DNA of 64,000 nucleotides from Oceanisphaera profunda (GTDB lineage: Bacteria; Pseudomonadota; Gammaproteobacteria; Enterobacterales; Aeromonadaceae), in NCBI RefSeq assembly GCF_002157895.1, contig NZ_CP021377.1:2976001-3040000 (forward strand), in the 5' to 3' direction. Below the pieces are notes generated by a model. It was not told where the DNA came from, made no database searches, and saw only the letters and a list, made by a program, of their open reading frames with translations. The position numbers were made by a program, and so were the translations under genes. Positions 25,119-32,806 of this stretch are shown here, piece by piece. How positions within the stretch are numbered: the stretch's first letter is position 1; each line of letters starts with the position of its first letter.

Positions 25119-26996
25119 ATGCAGGCTGAGCAGCTGGAAATTTTAAGTTTTATTCGGCGTTTTCCACCATTTAATAGCTTGGACGATGAGGTGTTGAGCA
25201 CCATTGCCGAGCAGATAGAAATAGCCTATTACCGTGCCGGTACCATTATCTTGAATTATGGAGATTTGGTGCAGGACTTGTATTTGATCCGCAGTGGCGC
25301 CGTCGAAATGCACAGACGCAGTGGAGAGCTGCATAACCGATTGAGTGTCGGCAATCTGTTTGGGCAGATGGGCTTGTTGATGAATAACAAGGTGCGCATG
25401 TCTGCCACTGCACTCGAAGATACTTTGGTGTATTGCCTGCCGGAGAGCCTGTTTAATGCACTTTATGATGCGCACGAGTCTTTTGCTGATTATGTGGAAG
25501 TAGAAGACACGGCACGCTTGCGCCAAGCGGTGTCCCGCCAAGGCGGCGGTGATGAATTACTGACCTCCACGGTGGGTGAGTTAATTGCGCGTGAGCCGGT
25601 CACCATAGCGGTGTCGGCCACGGTATTAGCGGCGGCACAAAAAATGACGACAGAAGACGTGTCTTCAATTTTAGTGTTGTCGGAGCAAGATAATAACCAA
25701 GAAGGACAGTCGAGCGTAGTCGGCATTTTAACGGATAACGACTTACGCGCACGGGTGCTGGCCGAAGGCTTGCCAACGGATACCGGCGTGGCACAAGTGA
25801 TGTCGCAAGATTTAGTGGCTCTAGAAAGTGGCCAGTTCGTATTTGAAGCCATGCTGCTGATGCTGCGCCATAACCTGCATCATTTGCCCATCTTGCATAA
25901 AGGTAAACCGGTGGGCGTAATTGCGCTGTCGGATGTGATGCGTCACGAGTCCCGTAACAATCTGTTTGTGGTGCGCCATATTTTTAAGGCGCAAAATATC
26001 GACGAGTTGGCGGCGATTGCAGATGATGTGAAAGCCTGTTTTGTACGCATGGTGAGCGAAGACGCTAACTCACAAATGATCGGCACCGCCATGGCGGGCA
26101 TTGGGCGCAGTTTTAAGCAACGCTTATTGGAGCTGGCCGAATACGAACTGGGGCCGCCGCCGGTACCCTATTGTTTTTTAGCACTGGGCTCTATGGCACG
26201 CGATGAGCAACTGATTGTGACCGATCAAGATAATGCGCTGATCCTTGATAATCATTATGACGCCGCCTTGCATGGCGACTATTTTGCGACGCTGGCCAAA
26301 CGGGTGTGCGATGGTTTGGCTGCCTGCGGTTATAGCTATTGCACCGGCGATATTATGGCCACTAATGTGCAGTGGCAAAAAACGCGCCTGCAATGGGAGC
26401 ATTGTTTTAGCGACTGGATAGTCAATCCCAATGCGCAATCTTTGCTGAACAGTTCGATCTTTTTTGATTTGGACGGTGTCTATGGCAAAACCGAGTGGGC
26501 AGATCAACTCAACGGTTTAATTTCCCGCCTTGCCCAGCGCAGCCCGCGATTTTTAGCCAGCATGGCGCGTAATGCGCTGGGACGCACACCGCCGCTAGGA
26601 TTCTTTAAAGAGTTTGTGATGGAGCAAGACGGTAAACACAATAACTCCATTAACTTAAAGCGCCGCGGCACCGCACCCCTCGCGGATTTAATTCGCGTGC
26701 ATGCATTGGCGGTTGGCTCCCAAGCGCACAACTCCTTTGAGCGATTGAATGATGTGATTGAGTCGGGTTTGTTACCTAAAGGCCGAGGCCCAGACTTGCG
26801 TGATGCGATGGAGTTTATTGCCACTGTGCGTATTCGCCATCAGGCGCTAGATTTGGAGGCGGGTAATGAGCCGGATAATAATATTGAGCCCGATAACTTA
26901 TCGGACTTTGAGCGGCGTAATCTTAAGGACGCCTTTCAAATTCTCAGTAATGCGCAAAAGTTCATGAAGTTTCGTTATCAGCCTAACCGGAGCTAA
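25119..26996 (+). CDS. cNMP-binding/CBS/DUF294 nucleotidyltransferase-like signalling protein
   Basis: 625 residues. Domain order: cyclic-nucleotide-binding-like barrel (about 10-115), a CBS pair (about 150-275, with VVGILTDNDLRARVL and PVGVIALSDVMRHE), then a DUF294 nucleotidyltransferase-like domain with GSMARDEQ (357-364) and D369/D371 in TDQDNALI, and the DUF294 C-terminal domain. The frame is open 29 codons further up, but those codons lie in a dispersed repeat; MQAEQLEILSFI at 25119 is the family-like start. Such proteins usually pair with a DnaQ-like exonuclease, as here 6 bp downstream, and often sit beside a solute transporter. They probably sense adenylate or cyclic nucleotides; catalysis is unproven. 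Confidence 0.9.
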   Translation: MQAEQLEILSFIRRFPPFNSLDDEVLSTIAEQIEIAYYRAGTIILNYGDLVQDLYLIRSGAVEMHRRSGELHNRLSVGNLFGQMGLLMNNKVRMSATALEDTLVYCLPESLFNALYDAHESFADYVEVEDTARLRQAVSRQGGGDELLTSTVGELIAREPVTIAVSATVLAAAQKMTTEDVSSILVLSEQDNNQEGQSSVVGILTDNDLRARVLAEGLPTDTGVAQVMSQDLVALESGQFVFEAMLLMLRHNLHHLPILHKGKPVGVIALSDVMRHESRNNLFVVRHIFKAQNIDELAAIADDVKACFVRMVSEDANSQMIGTAMAGIGRSFKQRLLELAEYELGPPPVPYCFLALGSMARDEQLIVTDQDNALILDNHYDAALHGDYFATLAKRVCDGLAACGYSYCTGDIMATNVQWQKTRLQWEHCFSDWIVNPNAQSLLNSSIFFDLDGVYGKTEWADQLNGLISRLAQRSPRFLASMARNALGRTPPLGFFKEFVMEQDGKHNNSINLKRRGTAPLADLIRVHALAVGSQAHNSFERLNDVIESGLLPKGRGPDLRDAMEFIATVRIRHQALDLEAGNEPDNNIEPDNLSDFERRNLKDAFQILSNAQKFMKFRYQPNRS

Positions 26997-27002
26997 GCCG
27001 CG

Positions 27003-27737
27003 ATGTTTTATTTGCGTCCAACAGAAATACAGCACTCTTATCAAGTGCCGCCTTGGCCAGAGCTGTTTAGTGAGTTAGCGCGCAGTGCCCGAGATTATCG
27101 GCTGGAGCGCTTTTATCGTGCGGGTGCGGTGAGTGGCGACACCCCACTGAGCGAGGTCCCTTTTGTAGCCATGGACTTTGAAACCACCGGCTTAAATGTG
27201 AAAAAGGACGCCATTGTCAGCATCGGGCTGGTGCCTTTTACCTTGCAGCGCATTCGTTGGCATCAGGCCAAGCACTGGATTGTGAACCCTCATAAACCCA
27301 TGGCCGAAGAAGCGGTGGTGATCCACGGCATCACCCATTCTGAAATCCAAACCGCGCCAGACTTATTATTGGTGCTGGATGAATTATTAACAGCCCTCGC
27401 AGGGGCCGTAGTGGTGGTACATCATAAACAGATAGAGCGCAGTTTTTTGGCCAGTGCCTTACAGGCGAGATTAACCGAGGGAATTGAGTTTCCGGTGGTG
27501 GACACCATGGAGCTGGAAGCCTTGATACATCGCGCCAAGCCGCTGGGGCTGTGGGCACGGCTGCGTGGCCAGAAGCCAGCGTCGATTCGTTTAAGCGACA
27601 GTCGTAGCCGCTATCACTTGCCTTTTTATCAACCTCATCATGCGCTTACTGATGCCTTGGCCACCGCTGAGTTACTGCAAGCGCAAATTGCCCACCATTA
27701 TCAGCCAGACACCGCCATTGGCGATATTTGGGGATAA
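27003..27737 (+). CDS. DnaQ-like 3'-5' exonuclease
   Basis: A 244-residue DEDDh-type exonuclease. ExoI is FVAMDFETTG (D58, E60). ExoIII reads HHALTD with H212 and D217. In ExoII the usual HNxxFD is replaced by VVVHHKQIERSFL, so the metal-binding Asp appears as E145; I recall the same substitution in other members of this transporter/DUF294-linked group. An N-terminal extension of about 50 residues precedes the catalytic core. Its start lies 6 bp after the DUF294 gene, so the two are surely co-transcribed. It is unlikely to be the replicative epsilon subunit; more likely a nucleotide- or RNA-processing nuclease linked to that signalling protein. Confidence 0.88.
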   Translation: MFYLRPTEIQHSYQVPPWPELFSELARSARDYRLERFYRAGAVSGDTPLSEVPFVAMDFETTGLNVKKDAIVSIGLVPFTLQRIRWHQAKHWIVNPHKPMAEEAVVIHGITHSEIQTAPDLLLVLDELLTALAGAVVVVHHKQIERSFLASALQARLTEGIEFPVVDTMELEALIHRAKPLGLWARLRGQKPASIRLSDSRSRYHLPFYQPHHALTDALATAELLQAQIAHHYQPDTAIGDIWG

Positions 27738-27741
27738 ACCA

Positions 27742-27793
27742 TAGCACTAAGCGCCCAGCTAAATAAAAAACCGATATCTTTTTAGCTTGGCGC
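27742..27793. repeat. Family B fragment with inverted ends between convergent genes
   Basis: AGCACTAAGCGCCCAGCTAA (27743-27762) is followed by a reverse fragment TTTAGCTTGGCGCG (27781-27794). AGCTAAA (27757-27763) and TTTAGCT (27781-27787) can pair and flank A- and T-runs, so this may terminate both converging genes. Confidence 0.45.
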
Positions 27794-27803
27794 GAATTTG
27801 AGA

Positions 27804-28436
27804 TTAGAGCTTTATTTGTGGTTCGTCTTCGGCGTCTGGATCCGACATATCATCAAAGTTTAATACCGGCTCCACGCGGGATTGGCCAAGCCTACTATTG
27901 CTGGATACCGTTACTGGGCTGGGTGCCTTGCAGGCCGTTAAAATATCGTCGCGCAAGCTGCTCGCACTGGGCCAAGCTTTCGGTGAAATATCGATAATGG
28001 GCAACCCCGTTGCTTGCAGTGCTTGCCATAATTGCTGCTGCTTGCGCTGGTCAGCTTTGCTCAAGCTGTCGTCAGCCAAGACGATGGCGACTCTAATCTT
28101 CAAGTCTTGGGGTGAGCACAACACAAAATCTACTGTTTCTCCGTACAGCTGCTGCCAAGCCTGCTCGCGCTGCGCTTTTTTGAGCGTGGGGTTTAGGGCA
28201 ATAAATTCCGCCAAGCTCACCGAGACAAACACCCGCAGCTGATTGCCGATGGCATCATCAATTAAACGCAAAGCTTCGGTGGCTTCAGGGCTAAAGAGCA
28301 GCTTTTGTTGATAGGGCTGCTGTTGGGGGCCGCGCCAGATGCGCTTCAATACCGCCATTAATACCAGCAATGACACTACCGCTACCGCAATAAAAATGAG
28401 CCAGTCGAGCATAGAAACGGGGGGGATCTTGATCAT
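27804..28436 (-). CDS. Membrane-anchored DUF2726 protein
   Basis: 210 residues. A single N-terminal membrane helix (WLIFIAVAVVSLLVLMAVL, about 12-30) is followed by a cytosolic DUF2726 domain: LLFSPEATEALRLIDDAIG, VFVSVSLAEFI, then DFVLCSPQDLKIRVAIVLAD, which has the layout of a restriction-endonuclease-like or nuclease-fold core (D, then a conserved hydrophobic strand). The acidic C-terminal tail is disordered. DUF2726 proteins are of unknown function. The gene converges with the exonuclease gene. The start at 28436 lacks a clear ribosome site; the ATG eight codons later is an alternative. Confidence 0.75.
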   Translation of the reverse strand: MIKIPPVSMLDWLIFIAVAVVSLLVLMAVLKRIWRGPQQQPYQQKLLFSPEATEALRLIDDAIGNQLRVFVSVSLAEFIALNPTLKKAQREQAWQQLYGETVDFVLCSPQDLKIRVAIVLADDSLSKADQRKQQQLWQALQATGLPIIDISPKAWPSASSLRDDILTACKAPSPVTVSSNSRLGQSRVEPVLNFDDMSDPDAEDEPQIKL

Positions 28437-28592
28437 GGAGCGCCTGAATAAAAAGAGGGATACCGCATGGCTCAGTGTACCAGAGGCGGGTGTTGAATAT
28501 GAATACTTAGCCGCGGCTTAATCGCGTTAAGCTACTGCACTAAAAGATAGCAGATTAGCGCCGCTAGACTGGCTTGTGCTGGCGGTGGCACT

Positions 28593-28598
28593 TATAAT
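28593..28598 (+). promoter_or_regulatory. Candidate -10 box of gcvA
   Basis: A consensus TATAAT lies 30 bp before the gcvA start. No good -35 box is found at 16-18 bp, which would fit an activator-dependent or weak promoter. Confidence 0.35.
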
Positions 28599-28628
28599 CG
28601 CGCCATTCGTACTGTTGATGAGGGCGCC

Positions 28629-29561
28629 ATGTCTCGACGTCTGCCCCCGCTCAATGCGCTAAGGGCATTTGAAGCTGCCGCAAGGCTGCTGAGTTTTACC
28701 CGTGCTGCCGAAGAATTGTTTGTTACCCAAGCGGCGGTGAGTCATCAAATTAAGGCTTTAGAAGCCTATTTGGGCGTGAAACTGTTTTATCGGCGAAACC
28801 GCTGCTTGCTGCTGACGGAGGCCGGACAACGCTACTTTCTGGACATTAAAGATATCTTTACCGGTATTCATGATGCCACCGAGCGGCTGTTGGCGGTGAG
28901 CGCCAAGGGCAGCTTAACCGTTTGCTTGCAGCCCAGCTTTGCCATCCAGTGGTTGGTACCACGCTTAGCCTTGTTTAATGCCGAGCATCCAGATATTGAT
29001 GTGCGCATTAAGGCGGTGGACTTAAATGAAGGCTCACTGGTTGATGATGTGGATGTGGCGATTTACTACGGGCAAGGACATTGGCCGGGCTTAAGTGCGG
29101 TGCAGCTGCACAATGAATATTTAATTCCGGTGTGTGCCCCCAGTTTGTTACAGGGCACAAAGCCACTGACTAAGTTAAGCGACTTGGCGGCTCATACCTT
29201 ATTGCATGATGGCTCACGGGCGGATTGGCAAGCTTGGTATAAACAAACCGGCTTGGTGGCGGCTAACGTGCATCAAGGCTCTATCTTTAGTCATTCGTCT
29301 ATGGTGTTGCAAGCGGCCATTCATGGTCAAGGCGTGGCTTTAGGGCACAGTGTTTTAGCCGAGCCTGAGTTGGCAGCGGGGCGCTTAGTGTGTCCGTTTG
29401 AGCAAGTCTTGCTATCGAACAAGGCGTATTATGTGGTGTGCCAAGCGTCGGAAGCAGGCTTAACCAAGATCGCCGCCTTTCGCGATTGGATGTTGGCTTT
29501 GGTAGAGAAAGAACAACAAACCAAAGCTGGCTTGATAAGCGAAAGTGCGCTCGGCAGCTAA
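28629..29561 (+). CDS. gcvA: LysR-type regulator GcvA (glycine cleavage system)
   Basis: A 310-residue LysR-type transcriptional regulator. The N-terminus LPPLNALRAFEAAARLLSFT plus ELFVTQAAVSHQIKALE (helix-turn-helix, about 20-45) and the effector domain (LTVCLQPSFAIQWLVPRLA, VDVAIYYGQGHWPG, SSMVLQAAIHGQGVAL) follow E. coli GcvA almost position by position. In E. coli it activates or represses gcvTHP in response to glycine and purines and activates the gcvB sRNA; no gcvB was found beside it here. The order gcvA - (hydrolase) - ygdD - rlmM keeps the E. coli gcvA-ygdD-rlmM block with one gene inserted. Confidence 0.93.
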   Translation: MSRRLPPLNALRAFEAAARLLSFTRAAEELFVTQAAVSHQIKALEAYLGVKLFYRRNRCLLLTEAGQRYFLDIKDIFTGIHDATERLLAVSAKGSLTVCLQPSFAIQWLVPRLALFNAEHPDIDVRIKAVDLNEGSLVDDVDVAIYYGQGHWPGLSAVQLHNEYLIPVCAPSLLQGTKPLTKLSDLAAHTLLHDGSRADWQAWYKQTGLVAANVHQGSIFSHSSMVLQAAIHGQGVALGHSVLAEPELAAGRLVCPFEQVLLSNKAYYVVCQASEAGLTKIAAFRDWMLALVEKEQQTKAGLISESALGS

Positions 29562-29569
29562 CAACGAGA

Positions 29570-30241
29570 ATGATGTCAGTGATGAACAAGGTAATAATTA
29601 ATGGCGCTGATAACGCGCCCAATCGGGTGCTTTTGGCCCACGGCGCCGGTGCCGGCATGGAGCATGCAGTGATGGCCTGCCTAGCAACGGGCTTGGCAGA
29701 TGAGCAGATTCAAGTGATCCGCTTTGAGTTCCCTTTTATGCAAAAGACACGACAGGATGGTCGCCGACGGCCACCGGATCGCGCGCCGGCCTTATTGGCT
29801 TGTTGGCAAGAGATGGCGACCCAGTTTGCCCACCCACGATTATTTTTGGCGGGCAAATCCCTCGGTGGGCGCATGGCGTCGCTTGTGGTTGATAAATTAA
29901 GTGGGGATGAATTAAGGGCGAATGAATTAGCAGCGGATGCGCCCGCAGCCAAGGGACTGATCCTCTTGGGGTTCCCGTTTACGCCCCCGAACAAGCCTGA
30001 ACAATTTCGCGGAGAACATTTGGCGAACTTAATGACGCCCACTTTATTGGTGCAGGGCGAGCGGGATAATTTTGGTAATAAAGCGGCGGTGCAAGGTTAT
30101 GATCTGTCACCACAAATACACACCATGTGGGTAACAGACGGCGACCATAGCTTTAGCCCGCGCAAAGCCTCGGGCACCAATTTAGACCAAAATTTATCCG
30201 CCATCGTCGCCGCCATGAGGAGTTTTATTCTTGAGCGCTAA
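29570..30241 (+). CDS. Alpha/beta-hydrolase (KANL3/Tex30-like family)
   Basis: 223 residues from the ATG at 29570, 8 bp after gcvA; a later ATG at 29582 is equally plausible. VLLAHGAGAGMEHAVM forms the oxyanion-hole strand, FLAGKSLGGRMAS is the nucleophile elbow with Ser (GKSLGG), and GERDNFG plus DGDHSF supply Asp and His of the triad. The arrangement is that of small alpha/beta hydrolases related to the KANL3/Tex30 group; substrate unknown. The frame extends upstream into gcvA, but that part is not family-like. Its end overlaps the ygdD start by 11 bp, so gcvA, this gene, ygdD and rlmM may form one transcript. Confidence 0.82.
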   Translation: MMSVMNKVIINGADNAPNRVLLAHGAGAGMEHAVMACLATGLADEQIQVIRFEFPFMQKTRQDGRRRPPDRAPALLACWQEMATQFAHPRLFLAGKSLGGRMASLVVDKLSGDELRANELAADAPAAKGLILLGFPFTPPNKPEQFRGEHLANLMTPTLLVQGERDNFGNKAAVQGYDLSPQIHTMWVTDGDHSFSPRKASGTNLDQNLSAIVAAMRSFILER

Positions 30242-30614
30242 ATTTGGATTTTATGTAGCGGCACTGCTTTGCTTCACCGCCACTGGGCTGGGTGCCTACG
30301 GTGCCCATGGCTTGGCGGCCAGCGGGGCGGCACCTCACTTGGTGAGCGCCTTTAATACGGCGGTGCAATATCAGTTTTTGCATGGATTGGCGCTGTTATT
30401 TTTAGTGTTAGCACTGCGCGTAAAAATCGTAAAACCCCTGCAATGGGCGCTGGTTTTCTTTACACTAGGCACGTTTTTATTTAGTGGCAGTATTTATGCT
30501 TTGGTGCTGCTCGGTACCAAAGGGATTGGCTTTGTTACGCCACTGGGTGGCGTATGTTTTATGGCGGGATGGTTAAGCGTGTTGCTGGCCGGTCGCACTT
30601 GGTTGAGGTCTTGA
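30231..30614 (+). CDS. ygdD: Inner-membrane protein YgdD (DUF423)
   Basis: 127 residues with four predicted membrane helices. The DUF423 signature [14 protein letters not shown] and [14 protein letters not shown] near the N-terminus is followed by the third and fourth helices and [14 protein letters not shown]. It starts with TTG at 30231, supported by GAGGAG eight bases upstream inside the preceding gene. The stop overlaps the rlmM start (TGATG). Function is unknown; the pairing with rlmM is conserved in enterobacteria. Confidence 0.9.
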   Translation: MSAKFGFYVAALLCFTATGLGAYGAHGLAASGAAPHLVSAFNTAVQYQFLHGLALLFLVLALRVKIVKPLQWALVFFTLGTFLFSGSIYALVLLGTKGIGFVTPLGGVCFMAGWLSVLLAGRTWLRS

Positions 30615-31705
30615 TGAAACAGTTATTAATATATTGTCGCCCTGGGTTTGAGAAAGAGGCGGCAGCGGAAATTCAGGACAAGGCAGGAGAATTTGGCTGC
30701 CCCGGCTTTGCCCGCACCAAGGACGACAGTGGCTTTGTAATTTATGAATGCTTTGGCCCCGACGACGCAGATTTAATGGCGCGCAAGTTATTGTATCGCG
30801 AGCTGATCTTCGCCCGCCAAATGTTGGTAGTGCATGCCGAAGTCAAAGATTTACCGCTGGACGATCGCATTTCGCCTTTGCTAGAAGCGGCCGAGGGCAT
30901 GGAGCTGTGCGGTGATATTCGCGTAGAAACCCCCGACACCAATGATGGCAAAGAATTGTCTAAATTTTGCCGTAAATTTACCGTGCCGATGCGCCAAGCC
31001 TTGCGCGGAAAAGGGTTATTGACCCGCAAAGAGATGAACAATCGCCCGGTATTGCACCTGTTTTTTCTGGCCAATAATCATGCGTTGTTGGGGTATTCCT
31101 ACTCCTTTAATAACTCGCCGTTTCACATGGGTATCCCGCGCTTGCGCTTTGCCTCTGACTCGCCGAGTCGCTCTAGCTTAAAGCTGGAAGAAGCCTTTCA
31201 TGTGTTTATTCCACGCCACGAGTGGGAGTTGCGCTTAACCTCGGGCATGCGAGCCGTAGACTTATGTGCCGCACCCGGCGGTTGGACCCACCAGTTGGTC
31301 TCTCGGGATATGATGGTGACTGCTATCGACCATAACCCTATGGATGCCAAGCTGATGGACACGGGGCAGGTGAAGCACTATAAAGATGACGCCTTTAGCT
31401 GGCGCCCAGCGCGCCTAAATACCTACTGGTTAGTCAGTGATATGGTGGAAAAACCAGCACGAGTGGTGTCCATTATGGCCGCCTGGTTAGTGGAAGAAAA
31501 CTGCCAAGAAGCGATCTTTAACCTTAAGTTACCGATGAAAAAACGCTATGCAGAAGCCGTGCACAACTTAGATCAGCTTAAAGCTAAGTTAGCAGCGCTG
31601 GGCGGTTTTCATGTGCAAGCCAAGCAGCTATACCACGACCGCGAAGAAATTACCGTGCACGTGTATCGCCCCTTTAAAGTGGCAAAATTAATACCGAAAG
31701 AATAA
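30614..31705 (+). CDS. rlmM: 23S rRNA 2'-O-ribose methyltransferase RlmM (C2498)
   Basis: 363 residues, close to E. coli RlmM (366). It methylates the 2'-OH of C2498 in the peptidyl-transferase loop before 50S assembly. An N-terminal THUMP-type region (1-190) is followed by the Rossmann methyltransferase domain with the SAM motif [10 protein letters not shown] (216-225), a [13 protein letters not shown] acidic strand, SDMVEKP, and catalytic-lysine stretch NLKLPMKKR. The chosen ATG at 30614 is preceded by GAGG and overlaps the ygdD stop; the frame runs further upstream only by chance. A strong terminator follows at 31789. Confidence 0.95.
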   Translation: MKQLLIYCRPGFEKEAAAEIQDKAGEFGCPGFARTKDDSGFVIYECFGPDDADLMARKLLYRELIFARQMLVVHAEVKDLPLDDRISPLLEAAEGMELCGDIRVETPDTNDGKELSKFCRKFTVPMRQALRGKGLLTRKEMNNRPVLHLFFLANNHALLGYSYSFNNSPFHMGIPRLRFASDSPSRSSLKLEEAFHVFIPRHEWELRLTSGMRAVDLCAAPGGWTHQLVSRDMMVTAIDHNPMDAKLMDTGQVKHYKDDAFSWRPARLNTYWLVSDMVEKPARVVSIMAAWLVEENCQEAIFNLKLPMKKRYAEAVHNLDQLKAKLAALGGFHVQAKQLYHDREEITVHVYRPFKVAKLIPKE

Positions 31706-31708
31706 AAA

Positions 31709-31784
31709 GAGTGAAGGGTGAAGTGCAAAGGGTGAAGTGAAAAATCCAGTGCTAAGTACCCAAAGCTCAGCGCCCAGCTAACAC
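31709..31784 (+). repeat. Composite repeat: heptad GTGAAGN run joined to a family B unit
   Basis: Heptamers GTGAAGG, GTGAAGT, GCAAAGG, GTGAAGT (31710-31737) run into CCAGTGCTAAGTACC and then CTCAGCGCCCAGCTAACA (31768-31785). The same order of heptads and then the B unit is seen near 24815, 46430 and 63500. Confidence 0.65.
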
Positions 31785-31788
31785 ATAA

Positions 31789-31824
31789 AAGCACCGAGTC
31801 TGTAATAGGCTCGGTGCTTTTTTT
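31789..31824 (+). terminator. Rho-independent terminator of the rlmM operon
   Basis: AAGCACCGAG (31789-31798) pairs with CTCGGTGCTT (31810-31819), followed by T7. Almost the same terminator occurs at 46502 and 51345. Confidence 0.9.
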
Positions 31825-31858
31825 GTGAGGCTTATTTTTCCTATTTCCCCTTTAAATG

Positions 31859-31903
31859 ACGTTTTACTACGCAAAACCAGCGGACTAAAGTGGTATCTAC
31901 AAG
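31859..31903. repeat. Family C repeat, copy 1
   Basis: CGTTTTACTACGCAAAACCA then GCGGACTAAAGTGGTATCTA. The unit recurs at 51431, 55788 (reverse) and 63398, and weakly at 19333. It includes a small GTTTT..AAAAC hairpin. Confidence 0.65.
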
Positions 31904-31932
31904 GTTCGTTTTTTGTTGGTTTTCCTCACACC

Positions 31933-32565
31933 TTAGTATCGATACGTTAAATCTAGGCGAGACTCGTCATCGGTAATTTTTACATCAAACTCCAGTTGGG
32001 TGCTGATGGCGGTGGGACGAAAGTTGAGTTTAATGCCATCCCCTCTTAAATGCAGTGAGGTTTGCAGGCCGGCGCGCTCGATATTAAAACGAGGCCTGAA
32101 TTTATTGAACGAAAACCCCAATGAACTTTGGGAGGTGAGCTGGAAGCTAGGATAAACACTGAGTCGTTGATTGCCCTCATTAACTGGCCCGCTGGGTATT
32201 AGCTCCACATGAACTTGATAACGTTTTGGGATTAAGGCAAATAAATCAGTGTTACTCGCCATTATGTTCTGCGGGGTAAATGACAATAAAGTGAGCCCCG
32301 TTAAGTTTAGGGAAGATAAGTTAAGGGCTACAGGGTTAACGGCCGATAAGTTAACCGCCGGTGCGCTCACCGGTGGCTGTGTCTTAACTACAGCCAATGA
32401 CGGAGCTGGCGCCATAGTAGGGATAAGTCGAGCGGGAGGTACGGGTAGGGTGTTGAGATTAGGTGAGCGGCGGGAGGAGTATTCCTCAAAGGCGAGACAG
32501 GGAGCCATAAACATAAAGAGTGGCAGGAAAAATAGTAGCTGCTGCCGTGCGAGTCGACCGTCCAT
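31933..32565 (-). CDS. Secreted hypothetical protein with Asn/Leu-rich segment
   Basis: 210 residues, unrecognised. A signal peptide (LLFFLPLFMFMAPCLA, cleavage near CLAFEE) precedes a Pro/Ala-rich linker, a short run of leucine/asparagine repeats (VNLSAVNPVALNLSSLNL, about 70-90), and a C-terminal domain of about 100 residues with alternating polar and hydrophobic residues (KRYQVHVELIPSG, LGFSFNKFRPRFNI, GIKLNFRPTAISTQLEFDV) ending in an aromatic residue, suggesting beta structure. AGAGAGG precedes the ATG. It is probably periplasmic or outer-membrane associated. It lies alone between the rlmM terminator and the isocitrate dehydrogenase terminator. Confidence 0.65.
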   Translation of the reverse strand: MDGRLARQQLLFFLPLFMFMAPCLAFEEYSSRRSPNLNTLPVPPARLIPTMAPAPSLAVVKTQPPVSAPAVNLSAVNPVALNLSSLNLTGLTLLSFTPQNIMASNTDLFALIPKRYQVHVELIPSGPVNEGNQRLSVYPSFQLTSQSSLGFSFNKFRPRFNIERAGLQTSLHLRGDGIKLNFRPTAISTQLEFDVKITDDESRLDLTYRY

Positions 32566-32702
32566 AGTCTTACCTCTCTATCATTAGCTGTACCGAATAA
32601 TCACCAACCTTTTCGTCGCCAATCATTAACCTTAGTCTGTAGTCACTAACTATAGTCGCCAAGCACTAAGAGTAAGTAAATATTTTGCTTGTTTTTTAAG
32701 CA

Positions 32703-32726
32703 CAAAAAAGGGCCGACTGGCCCTTT
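32703..32726 (-). terminator. Terminator of the isocitrate dehydrogenase gene
   Basis: On the minus strand AAAGGGCC, loop AGTC, GGCCCTTTTTT: an 8-bp perfect stem with a T-run. Confidence 0.85.
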
Positions 32727-32761
32727 ATATGCATAGGTTTTTGCGTGAGTCTTTAATTCTT

Positions 32762-32803
32762 GCCTCACGCCTCACGCCTCACGCCTCACGCCTCACGCCT
32801 CAC
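32762..32803. repeat. Six perfect tandem copies of a 7-bp unit (GCCTCAC / GTGAGGC)
   Basis: GCCTCAC is repeated six times without error, ending 4 bp before the stop codon of the isocitrate dehydrogenase gene. It is the longest member of the GTGARGN heptad family here and should be prone to length variation. Confidence 0.9.
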
Positions 32804-32806
32804 CGC

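Noticed and set aside
28437-28628. Possible gcvB sRNA gene beside gcvA
   Set aside because: No GcvB-like CA/GT-rich R1 seed or terminator with T-run was found in this spacer.
32249-32587. Plus-strand frame opposite the secreted protein
   Set aside because: The minus-strand frame has a signal peptide and ribosome site; the plus-strand frame has neither.
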